Source: CAVZXS01 sp963779325
Lineage (GTDB): Bacteria; Bacteroidota; Bacteroidia; Chitinophagales; Chitinophagaceae
DNA length: 64,000 nt
Assembly: GCA_963779325.1 (NCBI GenBank)
Contig: CAVZXS010000002.1
Coordinates: forward strand, 1-64,000
Reading direction: 5' to 3'
Below, in pieces: positions 54,887 to 64,000 of the stretch. Below the pieces are notes generated by a model. That model saw only the letters and a list, made by a program, of their open reading frames with translations. It made no database searches and was not told the DNA's origin. How positions within the stretch are numbered: position 1 is the stretch's first letter; every line of letters starts with the position of its first letter. The position numbers and the translations under genes were made by a program.

Positions 54887-55112
54887 CGGGATAAGCATGC
54901 TTCTGTAGTACGGCCGGTAAAAGAATTGAAAGAGATTCCAAAAAATATTTTTTAAAAAAGGAGAGAGTAAAGAAGTGAAATTTATTATTACGAAAGATGA
55001 TTTACGTTTTTATGATAATAATTTAAAATATAGCTACGAGCCCGGAGAGTTTTCGGTTTTTATCGGCGGCAATTCTAAAGAGTTGAAAGAAGCGGTGTTT
55101 AGTATTTTTTAA
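54887..55112 (+). pseudogene. C-terminal remnant of a GH3 beta-glucosidase
   Basis: Two linked frames give RDKHASVVRPVKELKEIPKN and KKGESKEVKFIITKDDLRFY followed by DNNLKYSYEPGEFSVFIGGN. These match the fibronectin-like C-terminal domain of GH3 beta-glucosidases/xylosidases (RPVKELKGF, LKPGES, TPDDLRFYD, PGEFxVxxGxS). One indel lies near 54955 and everything upstream is lost. GH3 enzymes are frequent partners of SusC/SusD, so this is a leftover of the locus that follows. Confidence 0.78.
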
Positions 55113-55469
55113 TTTTTATTGCAAATGAGAACCGTCATAAACCAATTCCAAAAAACTTGCGGTTCATTTTCATTTGCACTTTTGCGTAGTAATTACTGTA
55201 ACTCTAAATACTAACGGTCGGTAGTCGTTTGTAGTAACCAATGTTTTATTTATAACTTATTGTATACAAGTTTGTCAGCCGGATTTTTTAAAAACTTTTT
55301 TATCGTTAAGTGGTTAAAAAAATTTGGCAAAGTTGATTTTTCTCATTTCCTTTACAATATATAGTATAGTATAGTATAGCGTTATTTTCTGCTATCTTAT
55401 TGTATTTTTTTCCCGTTCCTTGTGATAGCTAAGTTGTAACTTTTTTTACAAAACGAAAAAACTGCTATT
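55113..55469. other. Upstream region of susC
   Basis: No gene. Four copies of TATAG (55360-55379) form a small tandem repeat about 90 bases before the SusC ATG. A clear consensus promoter is not seen. Confidence 0.5.
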
Positions 55470-58400
55470 ATGAATCAACTGCTTACTCTAAGAGCGAATT
55501 TTAGATTTTTACCAATTATTTTTATTTTTCTTCTTACTTCTTTCTTTAGCTATGCGCAGGAAAAGAAAGTATCGGGCAAAGTGACTGATGAAAACGGAGC
55601 GCCGATGGATAATGTAAGTGTAGTAGTAAAAGGACAAACCGCAGGTACGTTAACCGATGCCAAGGGATTGTATTCGCTGAATGTACCGGGTGATAATACC
55701 GTGCTGGTTTTTTCTTACGCCGGTTATATAAATCAGGAGATGAATACTTCCGGTAAGACATCCATTAATTTGCAACTGGCGCCTGATACAAAGAAGGCCA
55801 GTTTAGAAGAAGTGGTGGTAATTGGTTATGGTACGCAAAAAAAGAGGGATTTAACAGGGGCTATAGGCTCCATATCAAGAAAAGATTTTGCCAATAAGCC
55901 TTTTACAAGCCCCGATCAGATTTTGACCGGTCGTATAGCAGGCGTTAATATCACCAATCGTAGTGGAGATCCCGGTGCTCCTATTGAGGTGCGAATACGT
56001 GGTATTGGTACTGCAGGTAATAACCAGCCGCTTTGGATAATTGATGGGGTGCCCGTTGCTACAAATACAACTACAGTAACAGTTAACACCGGAAGTCAAA
56101 CGGAAACAAACCCTTTATCCGGTATTAACCCAAGCGATATTGAAAGTATTGATGTATTAAAAGATGCTTCGGCTACTGCTATCTACGGCGCCCGTGCAAA
56201 TAACGGGGTTATATTAGTAACTACTAAGCGGGGCAAAGCGGGGGCAGCTATGCTAAGTTACGATGGTTATATAGGTGTTCAGTCCGTTCCAAAAAACAAA
56301 TTATTTAAAGTGCTGAACACAGATGAGTATATTAAATTTCAACAAGACGGAATGGGTAATAATTTTTCAGCTTTTGCAGGAAAACCTACTGTTGACTGGC
56401 AGGATTTGGTGTTTAAAACGGGCATTGGAACCACTCATAACTTAACGCTATCCGGTGGAAGCCAAAATGCTACTTATAGTTTTGGGGCGGGCTATTTTAA
56501 ACAGGAGGGTATTCAAATAGCTCAAGACTTCACCAGGTATTCCGCAAAGGCCACTTCAGATGTAAAAGTTGGTAAATATATTAAATTCGGCGAGTCTTTA
56601 TTATTAAGCAGGACTGAAAGGCAAACTCAATCAGAAGATTTCTCAAATGCAGGAGCGGGTTCTGCAAGAAATGCACCTTTTTTTCAACCCTATACAGCTA
56701 CAGGTGAGTATAACCCGGCTAATCCCACTACCACAGGCGGCGCTAATAGCCCAAAATTTTCTTTGGAGTGCCGATCCGAATGTAGGCTACACTAAAACGA
56801 TTCCATAATAAAATATTAGGGAACTTGTATGGAGAACTTGAACCGATAAAGGGGTTAAAATACAAAGCCAGCTTTGGGCCTTGATTATAATGAAGTAACC
56901 GGCTTGTTTTATCAGAATGCTGTAGATTTTACCGGTATTGGCAGCCCAAGAACTGCACTTATAGTAAATGAGCAGCCAAAAGAAGCAACCCTTACTTTAA
57001 CGCATACCCTTACCTACGATAAAACATTTGGCAAAAGTAAAATAACCGCTTTAGTAGGATACGAGCAAACCAGCTATCTGTTGCGCAGGTTAAGGGTACA
57101 AGGTAATGGCCTGTTCAACCCTCCTTTGGGGCTGGCGGGCGGATCAGCTGCATTTGGTTCTGCAGAAACTGCCGACCACTGGAATATTCAGGGTAAATTG
57201 GCCCGCTTGTTTTATTCTTATGACGATCGATACCTCGTAACAGCTACAATCAGGGAGGATAAATCGTCTCGGTTTGCTAAAGCAAATAATTCAGGAACTT
57301 TTCCGTCCTTCGCCCTTGGATGGAGGCTTAGCGAGGAGAAGTTTTTAAAAGATTCGAAACTGTTTGATGAATTGAAAATCAGGGCCGGTTGGGGTCAGTC
57401 CGGCAACCAGTTTACGGGCACCAATTTCTCCTACCTCCCTGCGCTCAGCAGCTTTGTTAAATACGTGGTAGGTAGGGGGCAAACCATTGTAACCGGCTAT
57501 GCTCCCGTGCTGTTTGCTAACCCGGACTTAAAATGGGAAACTGCTATTCAAACAAATATTGGCCTCGACTTTTCCATGCTTAAATACAAGCTTACCGGTT
57601 CTATTGATTATTTCAGCAGAACAACGAAAGATTTACTGATAAGTGTTCCGGTTGCATTAAGTACCGGCTTTTACCAGTTTGCTGATTTAAACTCAGGTAC
57701 TTTAACCAACAAGGGTATTGAGTTTACGTGCAAATTACAGGGACAAAATTGGCGATTTTGGATATAACATCGGTGGCAATTTTACTTTTGTAAAAAATGA
57801 ATTTACAAAACTACCCGATGGCATTGATTATATTCAGCTCAACGATAAGCGCATTTCTTTAGGCAGGCCATTGGGTTATTTTTACGGATATAAAACCGAA
57901 TGGTATTTATCCAAACCGATGCTGAAGTACCTGCTACAGACGGATATACCGGTGCGAAAGCGGGAGATATAAAATTTGTAGATGTAGATGGAGATAAAAA
58001 ATTAACCGATGACGACAGAACTTATTTAGGAAGCCCTATCCCTCAATTCTTTTATGGAATTACGTTGGGTGCCGATTATAAGTTGTTCGATTTGTCCATT
58101 GTATTACAGGGGGTGGGCAACTATACGGTTTATAACGGTCCCCGTGCAGGCCTCGAAAGTATGACCAACTCAGATAACCAAAGCACTGCTGTGTTAAACA
58201 GGTGGACGCCTGCCAATAAAAGCAATACCATGCCCCGTGCCAATAGCGGGTATAATACCAACAATGGTTTTACTGATCGGTTTTTAGAAAATGCTGCATT
58301 TCTTCGTGTAAAAAATCTACAGGTAGGGTATAATATAAAATCAATTTCTGCTGCAACTAATGGACTGATTTCTTATGCCCGGTTTTATATAGGGGTATCT

Positions 58401-58556
58401 AACCTTTTTACATTTACCAAATATAAAGGGTATGATCCTGAAGTTACCAGGCAGCAGAGTTTTGCCGGTGGAGAAAACCAGTTTTTAAATGGATATGATA
58501 ACGGTAATGCCCCGCAATCAAGAATGGTTCAATTTGGCTGGCAGATTAATTTTTAA
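55470..58556 (+). pseudogene. SusC/RagA-family TonB-linked outer membrane protein, about five frameshifts
   Basis: The span of 3087 bases equals a normal SusC of about 1,030 residues. The N-terminal part is intact: signal peptide, carboxypeptidase-like domain (KVSGKVTDENGAPMDNVSVV), TonB box region (LEEVVVIGYGTQ) and plug (GRIAGVNITNRSGDPGAPIE). The barrel is split by indels near 56762, 56806, 56878, 57735 and 57900; reading across them restores FSWSADPNVGY, KASFGLDYNEVTG, YRDKIGDFGYNIGG and QTDAEVPATDGY. The C-terminus (QSRMVQFGWQINF) is normal. All lesions are small indels with no loss of conservation, as in kup. The intact SusD gene follows. Confidence 0.92.
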
Positions 58557-58577
58557 AAAGAATATAAATATTACTAT

Positions 58578-60140
58578 ATGAAAAAAAGATTTTTTATTCA
58601 GCTCCTTTTGGTGGTTTCAGCAGGCATAGGTGTTACAGTTTTTGTAACCTCTTGTAATAAACTTGACCTGACACCATTAGACAAAACAACTACTTCTACT
58701 TTTTTTAATAAAAAAGCAGATTTTGACGGAGGCTTATTTGCCGCGTATTCCTCCATGCAGGATTTATGGATGGTCAACAGCGCCACCTCTTTTGGCGGAA
58801 AAAACGGGTGGGGTTCATTTTGGGTAACAACTATGGTCGCAAGCGATGATGCCGAATTTAATACCTCTCAGAACAATTCACAAGCTGATGTACAAGATGT
58901 AGATGCGCTAAATTTAAGAGCAAACAATCGGTTTATTTTTACGGTATATGCAGAAACATATGAAGGAATAAACAGGGCCAATATTGTGTTGGAGGCGGTT
59001 GATAACGGCAAAAATAATCTTACCGATGCCGAAAAGAAGGCCGTTATTGCAGAGGCAAAATTCATAAGAGGTTTCTTTCATTTTTTGGCGGCTCAAATGT
59101 GGAAAACAGCCCCACTGGTAACAGAAACAGCAAAAACGCTTCAGCAAACGTATAAGAATAGCGATCCAACAGCTCTTTTGCAGGCTAGTTTGGATGATTT
59201 TAAGGCTGCGGCCATTGATTTGCCGGCATCATGGGACGATGCGAATACAGGCCGGGCTACCAAATGGACAGCACGGGCTTACGAAGGGAAAGTAAATGTA
59301 TGGTTGAAAAAATGGAATGATGCTGTTGTTGCTTTCGAAGATGTTGAGAAAAATGGCGGATATGAGTTATTGGCCGACTATGAGGATGTATTTGCTTCAG
59401 CAAAAGAAAATAGTAAGGAATCAGTTTTTGAAGTTCAGTTTGGCGGACCTTATTCGGACGATAACGCCTGGATACTGGACGATAACGGCAATGAAGACTT
59501 TAAATCTACCCAGGGTATCGCCCGTCTCTGGTTCTTTAATGCACGTTTAGATGGAGGCGGGATACGCTGGTTTGTACCCTCCCCAAAATTGAAAACTTTA
59601 TTTGATGAAGAGCCGGGTGACAAAAGGCTGGATGCAGCTTTGTATTATAAGGAGGGTGAAGATTATACTGCTTTTGATGGCGGAGCTGTAACACCGGGTG
59701 TTTTTACTAAGGTTCTTCCTCCTGATCCTACTTCACAATCATCTACAGGCCTTGCCATAAAAAAATATATGGGCAGCAAAAATACGGATCCGGCATATTA
59801 TAGAAGTGGAAATAATGTTACATTTAACAATGAACGCTTTTTGAGGTATTCTGAAGTATTGTTATTACATGCCGAAGCTTTGTTAAGCGGCGGTGCGCCA
59901 AAAGGCGGAAGTATATATCAAACTGCGGATGCCTGTATTAACGCAACAAGGACGAGGGCAGGATTAAGTAATTTGTCCGGAGCTACCTTAACGCAACTTC
60001 AAAAAGAAAAGCAAAAAGAACTTTGTTTTGAGCCGGCCAGGTATTTTGATATGATACGATGGAATATCGGGGGTGCTAAAATATTCCCTTTTCCGCAGGA
60101 TGAGATTGACAGAAACCGGGGAAACCTTGTACAAAATTAA
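58578..60140 (+). CDS. SusD/RagB-family nutrient-binding lipoprotein
   Basis: 520 residues with a lipoprotein signal ending in VTSC. KLDLTPLDKTTTSTFFNKKA, the TPR-like helices (YEGINRANIVLEAVDNGKNN, AEAKFIRGFFHFLAAQMWKT) and the C-terminal RFLRYSEVLLLHAEALLSGG, RTRAGLSNLSGATLTQLQKE and RYFDMIRWNIGGAKIFPFPQ DEIDRN pattern are typical. It binds the glycan at the cell surface and hands it to its SusC partner. It ends in LVQN, a few residues short of the common LVQNxGY end, because of a TAA directly after. The SusC gene before it is frameshifted, so import through this pair is doubtful. Confidence 0.95.
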   Translation: MKKRFFIQLLLVVSAGIGVTVFVTSCNKLDLTPLDKTTTSTFFNKKADFDGGLFAAYSSMQDLWMVNSATSFGGKNGWGSFWVTTMVASDDAEFNTSQNNSQADVQDVDALNLRANNRFIFTVYAETYEGINRANIVLEAVDNGKNNLTDAEKKAVIAEAKFIRGFFHFLAAQMWKTAPLVTETAKTLQQTYKNSDPTALLQASLDDFKAAAIDLPASWDDANTGRATKWTARAYEGKVNVWLKKWNDAVVAFEDVEKNGGYELLADYEDVFASAKENSKESVFEVQFGGPYSDDNAWILDDNGNEDFKSTQGIARLWFFNARLDGGGIRWFVPSPKLKTLFDEEPGDKRLDAALYYKEGEDYTAFDGGAVTPGVFTKVLPPDPTSQSSTGLAIKKYMGSKNTDPAYYRSGNNVTFNNERFLRYSEVLLLHAEALLSGGAPKGGSIYQTADACINATRTRAGLSNLSGATLTQLQKEKQKELCFEPARYFDMIRWNIGGAKIFPFPQDEIDRNRGNLVQN

Positions 60141-60195
60141 CAGAACGAATATCCCGGATTGGGCTTATATTTTTTTGGATAGCAAGCAATTGTTT

Positions 60196-60239
60196 TTTAA
60201 AAGCAACAGGCAGATAGAAATCTGCCTGTTGCTTTTAAA
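60196..60239 (+). terminator. Terminator behind susD
   Basis: A perfect 19-bp stem (60196-60214 with 60221-60239) with a six-base loop. It splits the SusC/SusD unit from the ASPIC/UnbV gene, which needs its own promoter. Confidence 0.9.
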
Positions 60240-60440
60240 TGGAACCGGATTATTTACGAACTTTAAAGGGGAATATCCATTCGACATTAAAACTGTCTCT
60301 TTGAAATGTCATGACAACGAAGGGGCCACCACCTGCCGGTCAAAGATGCATTGCTCAACAGGTATTCCCTTAGTAAGGATGACAATATCGGTTTAATATC
60401 TAAATAGTATAAAATAATTTATGCAATTGGTAAATTAAAA
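60240..60440. other. Spacer with a possible dispersed repeat
   Basis: The stretch 60307-60384 starts with the palindrome TGTCATGACA and ends in GGATGACA, so the two ends form a short inverted repeat. It reads like a diverged copy of Chitinophagaceae spacer repeats. No gene is seen. Confidence 0.4.
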
Positions 60441-63400
60441 ATGCTTATGTGTTTAAGAATTAAAACAGCTTGTCTGATTGTAATACTTTTTTCTGTTTTA
60501 GCCTGTAAAAAACACAATACAGTTTTCAGGGAAGTAATTCCATCTGAGAGTGGTGTGGATTTTAATAATAAACTTACCTACTCCGATTCTCTTACAGTGC
60601 TGGATTTTGAATACATGTTCAATGGTGCCGGTGTTGCATTATGTGATATTAATAACGACGGGCTGCAGGATATTTTATTTACCGGCAACATGGTTCCTGC
60701 AAGGCTTTATCTCAACAAAGGCAATGCCGCAGGTGGCGGCACAGGTTTAAAGTTTGAAGACATTACTGAAAAGAGCGGATTAAAAGCGGAAGGCTGGTGT
60801 TATGGTATTGCCGTGGTGGATATTAACCAAGATGGTTACCGGGATTTTTATATTTGTAAATCCGGAAATAAAAACACACCGGCTTCACAACGGCGTAATT
60901 ATTTTTTCGTCAACAATGGCAACAACACGTTTACAGAATCCGCAGCAAAAATGGGACTGGATGATGATGGCTACGATGTACAAGCTGCCTTTTTTGATTA
61001 CGATAAAGATGGAGACTTAGACATGTACCTAATGCGTAATTCCTTTGTAAACTACAATCGAAATAATGCCCGCGAAATAAAGCCTGAAATGGAAACCTCA
61101 TCAACCACCGACAAACTTTTCCGCAATGAAGGTAACCTGCAATTTACAGATGTTTCCAAAGAAGCCGGTATTACGATAGAGGGTTTTGGGTTAGGCGTGG
61201 CCGTATGCGACATCAACAAAGATAACTGGCCTGATGTATATGTGTCAAACGATTTTATCACCAGCGATTTGGTTTGGATAAATAATCATGACGGCACCTT
61301 CACTAATAAAGCAAAAGAATATTTGCGGCATCAAACTTATAACGCAATGGGGAATGATGTGGCAGATTTTAATAATGATGGCAATGATGATATTGTAACG
61401 GTGGATATGCTTCCCCCTGATAATAAAAGATGGAAACTTACGATCCCCGGTAACCGGTATGACGAATTTAATAATTCAGTGAATATGGGTTATGCTCCAC
61501 AATATGTACGTAATACTTTGCAGTTGAATAATGGCGACGGAACCTTTAGTGAAATTGCACAGGTATCGGGTATCAATGCTACTGAATGGAGCTGGGGCCC
61601 TTTGTTCGCTGATTTTGATAATGATGGCTGGAAAGACTTATTTGTTGCCAATGGTTATAAAACTGATATTACCAATCTTGATTTTATGACGTATGGCAAA
61701 CGTGCTTTGTTTATGGGCACTCCCGAGGCCAACCGCAGAGAAAGATTAAAAATACTGCAAAATTATCCCGGCATCTATGTAAGCAATTATGTGTTTAGAA
61801 ATAATCATGACCTTACTTTTTCTGATGTTTCAAAAAATTGGGGTTTGGACAAGCCCTCTTATTCTAACGGTGCTGCGTATGGCGATTTGGATAATGATGG
61901 CGACCTTGATCTTGTTGTAAATAATATTGATGCAGCAGCCTCTGTTTACGAAAACCAAACCAATAAACTGAATCCAACAGCAAAATGGATGGAAATAAAA
62001 TTCAAAGGGCCTCCGGGTAACCGTGACGGGCTGGAAACTAAAGTAAGTTTATGGCAGAACGGAATGATGCAGTATGGTTATTGTGCACCGGTAAGGGGAT
62101 ATTTATCAAGCGTACCTGCAATGGTTCATTTTGGATTAGTTGATAAGCCCATTGACAGCATAAAAGTTTTATGGCCTGATGGTAAAACACAAATTGTAAA
62201 CAAGCCGGCATTAAACCAAATGCTGGTACTCGACTATAAAAATGCAGTATCAGCTGCAACACAGTTCGGTGATGTTATAAAACCATCATTACTGTCAAAG
62301 GTTGATTCTTCTTTGCAAATAAATTACCTGCACAAAGAAGATGATTACATTGACTTTAAAGCACAACCCATTTTGCAGCACACCTGCTCACATGAAGGGC
62401 CGGGGCTTGCAGCAGGCGATGTAAACGCGGATGGCTTGGATGATTTCTTCATAGGTGCAGCAGCAGGTTTTGATGGTATTGTTTTTGTTCAGCAGAAAAA
62501 CGGAAAATTTATACAGCAATCACTTCCTCACGATAATCATGCTGATGATATGGGTGCATTATTTTTTGATGCAGATAAAGATGACGATTTGGATTTGTAT
62601 GTAGTAAGCGGTGGCACCACTGCCGAGAAAAACGGTAATCCAATTTATCAGGACAGGCTTTATATGAATGATGGCAAAGGAAAATTTTCATTGTTAGTAA
62701 ACGCACTGCCTGCGGTGAATAACAGTGGCGCAAGTATTGTTGCTGCAGATTATGATAAAGACGGCGACCTTGATTTATTTGTTTGCGGACGGGTAAGCCC
62801 CGGTGAATATCCAGTGTCGCCAAAAAGTTTTTTGTTGAGAAATGATGTTTCAAATGGTGCAGCAAAGTTTACTGATGTAAGTGCCGCTCAATTGCCACAA
62901 CGGGGAAATATGGGAATGGTTACTACTGCTTTGTGGACAGATTTTGATAATGATGGCTGGATTGATTTGGTTGTTGCAGGAGAATTTATGCCTATCACTT
63001 TTATTAAAAATGAAAAAGGCAAACTCATAAGTAACTCCCCACTCACCATTGACAACTCACAAGGATGGTGGAATAGTTTGGTTGCAGGCGATTTTGATAA
63101 TGATGGTGATATAGATTACTTAGCAGGAAATACCGGTTTGAATAACTGGCTTAAAACAAGTATTGCAGAACCTGTTTCTGTGTACGCAAAAGATTATGAC
63201 AAGAACGGAAGGATTGACCCTATTCTTTGCCATTACAATGATGGCGTTGAATATATCGTTCATTCAAGGGATGATATCAATTTACAAATGACGGCAATGA
63301 AAGCAAGGTTCAAAGACTATACTGCCTGGGCAGAAGTAAGTTTCAAGAACGCTTTTTTAAAAGAAGAAATTGCAGATGCATTGGTATTAAAGTGCCGGAC

Positions 63401-63959
63401 ATTTTCCAGTGCATTTATTGAAAACAAAGGAGCAGGAAAATTCGAATTACGTGCATTGCCGATAGAAGCTCAATTGTCGCCTATTTATGGAATGCTTTGT
63501 ACCGATATTGATAGTGATGGCAACCTTGATGTGGTGTGTGCAGGAAATTCTTATGCATCCGAAGTGCAGGCGGGCCGTAATGATGCACAGGGTATGCTGA
63601 TATTAAAAGGCAATGGTAAAGGCAGTTTTGTTGCAGACAGAACTGAGTTTAATACAGCCGGCGATAACAAAGCTATCAGCAGTATTCAGTCTGTTGATGG
63701 AAGCAGGCTATTGCTTGTAAGCAGTAACTCAGGTTCTTTAAAAACCTATCGTGTTAACCGGCAAACAAAGCAAATTCCGGTAACTGATGCAGATGTGTAT
63801 GCTGTTATCACCAATGAAAATGGAAAAACGTATAAAGAGGAATTTCAGTTCGGGAATTCTTATTTATCACAAAGCAGCAGAAGGTTGAATGTTGCAGCAG
63901 GAACAAAGTCTTTAGTGATTTACGATAATAAAGGAAATAAACGGGAAGTGAAATTATGA
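60441..63959 (+). CDS. Large VCBS/FG-GAP repeat lipoprotein with ASPIC/UnbV domain
   Basis: 1,172 residues with a lipoprotein signal (LIVILFSVLAC). Seven or more FG-GAP/VCBS calcium-loop repeats are visible, with DINNDGLQDILF, DINQDGYRDFYI, DYDKDGDLDMYL, DFNNDGNDDIVT, DFDNDGWKDLFV, DLDNDGDLDLVV, DYDKDGDLDLFV and DFDNDGDIDYLA. The ASPIC/UnbV domain lies near residues 515-600 (WMEIKFKGPPGNRDGLETKV, LSSVPAMVHFGLVDKPIDSI, VLWPDGKTQIV). This predicts tandem beta-propellers at the cell surface. Proteins of this type often stand beside SusC/SusD genes in Bacteroidota; their role, probably glycan or protein binding, is not settled. No frameshift over 3.5 kb. Confidence 0.93.
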   Translation: MLMCLRIKTACLIVILFSVLACKKHNTVFREVIPSESGVDFNNKLTYSDSLTVLDFEYMFNGAGVALCDINNDGLQDILFTGNMVPARLYLNKGNAAGGGTGLKFEDITEKSGLKAEGWCYGIAVVDINQDGYRDFYICKSGNKNTPASQRRNYFFVNNGNNTFTESAAKMGLDDDGYDVQAAFFDYDKDGDLDMYLMRNSFVNYNRNNAREIKPEMETSSTTDKLFRNEGNLQFTDVSKEAGITIEGFGLGVAVCDINKDNWPDVYVSNDFITSDLVWINNHDGTFTNKAKEYLRHQTYNAMGNDVADFNNDGNDDIVTVDMLPPDNKRWKLTIPGNRYDEFNNSVNMGYAPQYVRNTLQLNNGDGTFSEIAQVSGINATEWSWGPLFADFDNDGWKDLFVANGYKTDITNLDFMTYGKRALFMGTPEANRRERLKILQNYPGIYVSNYVFRNNHDLTFSDVSKNWGLDKPSYSNGAAYGDLDNDGDLDLVVNNIDAAASVYENQTNKLNPTAKWMEIKFKGPPGNRDGLETKVSLWQNGMMQYGYCAPVRGYLSSVPAMVHFGLVDKPIDSIKVLWPDGKTQIVNKPALNQMLVLDYKNAVSAATQFGDVIKPSLLSKVDSSLQINYLHKEDDYIDFKAQPILQHTCSHEGPGLAAGDVNADGLDDFFIGAAAGFDGIVFVQQKNGKFIQQSLPHDNHADDMGALFFDADKDDDLDLYVVSGGTTAEKNGNPIYQDRLYMNDGKGKFSLLVNALPAVNNSGASIVAADYDKDGDLDLFVCGRVSPGEYPVSPKSFLLRNDVSNGAAKFTDVSAAQLPQRGNMGMVTTALWTDFDNDGWIDLVVAGEFMPITFIKNEKGKLISNSPLTIDNSQGWWNSLVAGDFDNDGDIDYLAGNTGLNNWLKTSIAEPVSVYAKDYDKNGRIDPILCHYNDGVEYIVHSRDDINLQMTAMKARFKDYTAWAEVSFKNAFLKEEIADALVLKCRTFSSAFIENKGAGKFELRALPIEAQLSPIYGMLCTDIDSDGNLDVVCAGNSYASEVQAGRNDAQGMLILKGNGKGSFVADRTEFNTAGDNKAISSIQSVDGSRLLLVSSNSGSLKTYRVNRQTKQIPVTDADVYAVITNENGKTYKEEFQFGNSYLSQSSRRLNVAAGTKSLVIYDNKGNKREVKL

Positions 63960-64000
63960 TGTGTGTCCGGCATAAAATTTTATTATTTTTTATTGTAACA
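63956..64000 (+). CDS. Start of the next gene (partial, exported)
   Basis: The ATG at 63956 overlaps the previous stop (ATGA). The first 15 codons, MMCVRHKILLFFIVT, look like the start of a signal peptide. The rest lies outside the window. The overlap implies translational coupling with the VCBS/ASPIC lipoprotein. Confidence 0.6.
   Translation, partial: MMCVRHKILLFFIVT

Noticed and set aside
60073..60396. 107-residue frame at the end of susD
   Set aside because: The first part overlaps the SusD frame, and the rest runs through the terminator hairpin and spacer.

Overview
The window looks like a chromosomal segment of a Bacteroidota bacterium, most likely a Chitinophagaceae-type member of the Chitinophagia/Sphingobacteriia. 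The evidence is the AT-rich DNA, the -33 TTTG / -7 TAnnTTTG promoters, a SusC/SusD pair, a type IX secretion tail, a YtxJ bacillithiol-type protein, tandem LemA/TPM genes, and a complete 16S-tRNAIle-tRNAAla-23S-5S operon with Bacteroidota-like rRNA.

Layout. 1-18400 is housekeeping and envelope DNA. It holds a GNAT acetyltransferase, a secreted beta-helix protein, an aminotransferase, an LD-carboxypeptidase, two related membrane-anchored alpha/beta hydrolases (one frameshifted) flanking a lipoprotein, a Kup potassium transporter gene broken by about six indels, two conserved envelope proteins, a PQQ-type sugar dehydrogenase, a LemA-LemA-TPM-TPM operon and a DUF4476 protein. truA follows. 19109-25050 is the rRNA operon. 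It has three tandem, identically spaced promoters, a degenerate tRNA-Ile copy in front of the real one, and a degenerate 5S copy behind the real one. 25379-45000 holds a BNR-repeat protein, a YwqK-like protein, a Kir channel, glycosyltransferases, an acyl-CoA-binding protein, DUF1028, methyltransferases, a SET protein, an exonuclease, a DMT transporter, a T9SS cargo protein, a TonB-domain protein, small stress-type proteins (DUF336, SH3, BON) and an ABC-F ATPase. 45800-51000 holds a DUF3347 protein, a TonB-dependent receptor and two paralogous secreted proteins of unknown function. 51199-54680 is the conserved translation cluster thrS-infC-rpmI-rplT. 54887-64000 is a decaying polysaccharide-utilization-type locus: a GH3 beta-glucosidase remnant, a SusC gene with about five frameshifts, an intact SusD gene, a large ASPIC/UnbV-VCBS lipoprotein, and the start of another gene that overlaps its stop codon.

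Non-coding structure is rich. Two heptanucleotide tandem arrays (18 x GGCAAAA and 11 x TTTTAGC) each lie just upstream of a minus-strand gene (SET protein and ABC-F). A 141-bp element with terminal inverted repeats and nested palindromes sits between the Kir channel and a glycosyltransferase. A perfect 18-bp inverted repeat follows the ABC-F gene. Several short palindromic or dispersed repeats occur elsewhere. Frameshifts are concentrated in kup and susC, while many longer genes nearby are intact. This argues for local decay or locally poor sequence rather than a poor sequence overall. No CRISPR array, prophage, transposase or classical defence system is visible.
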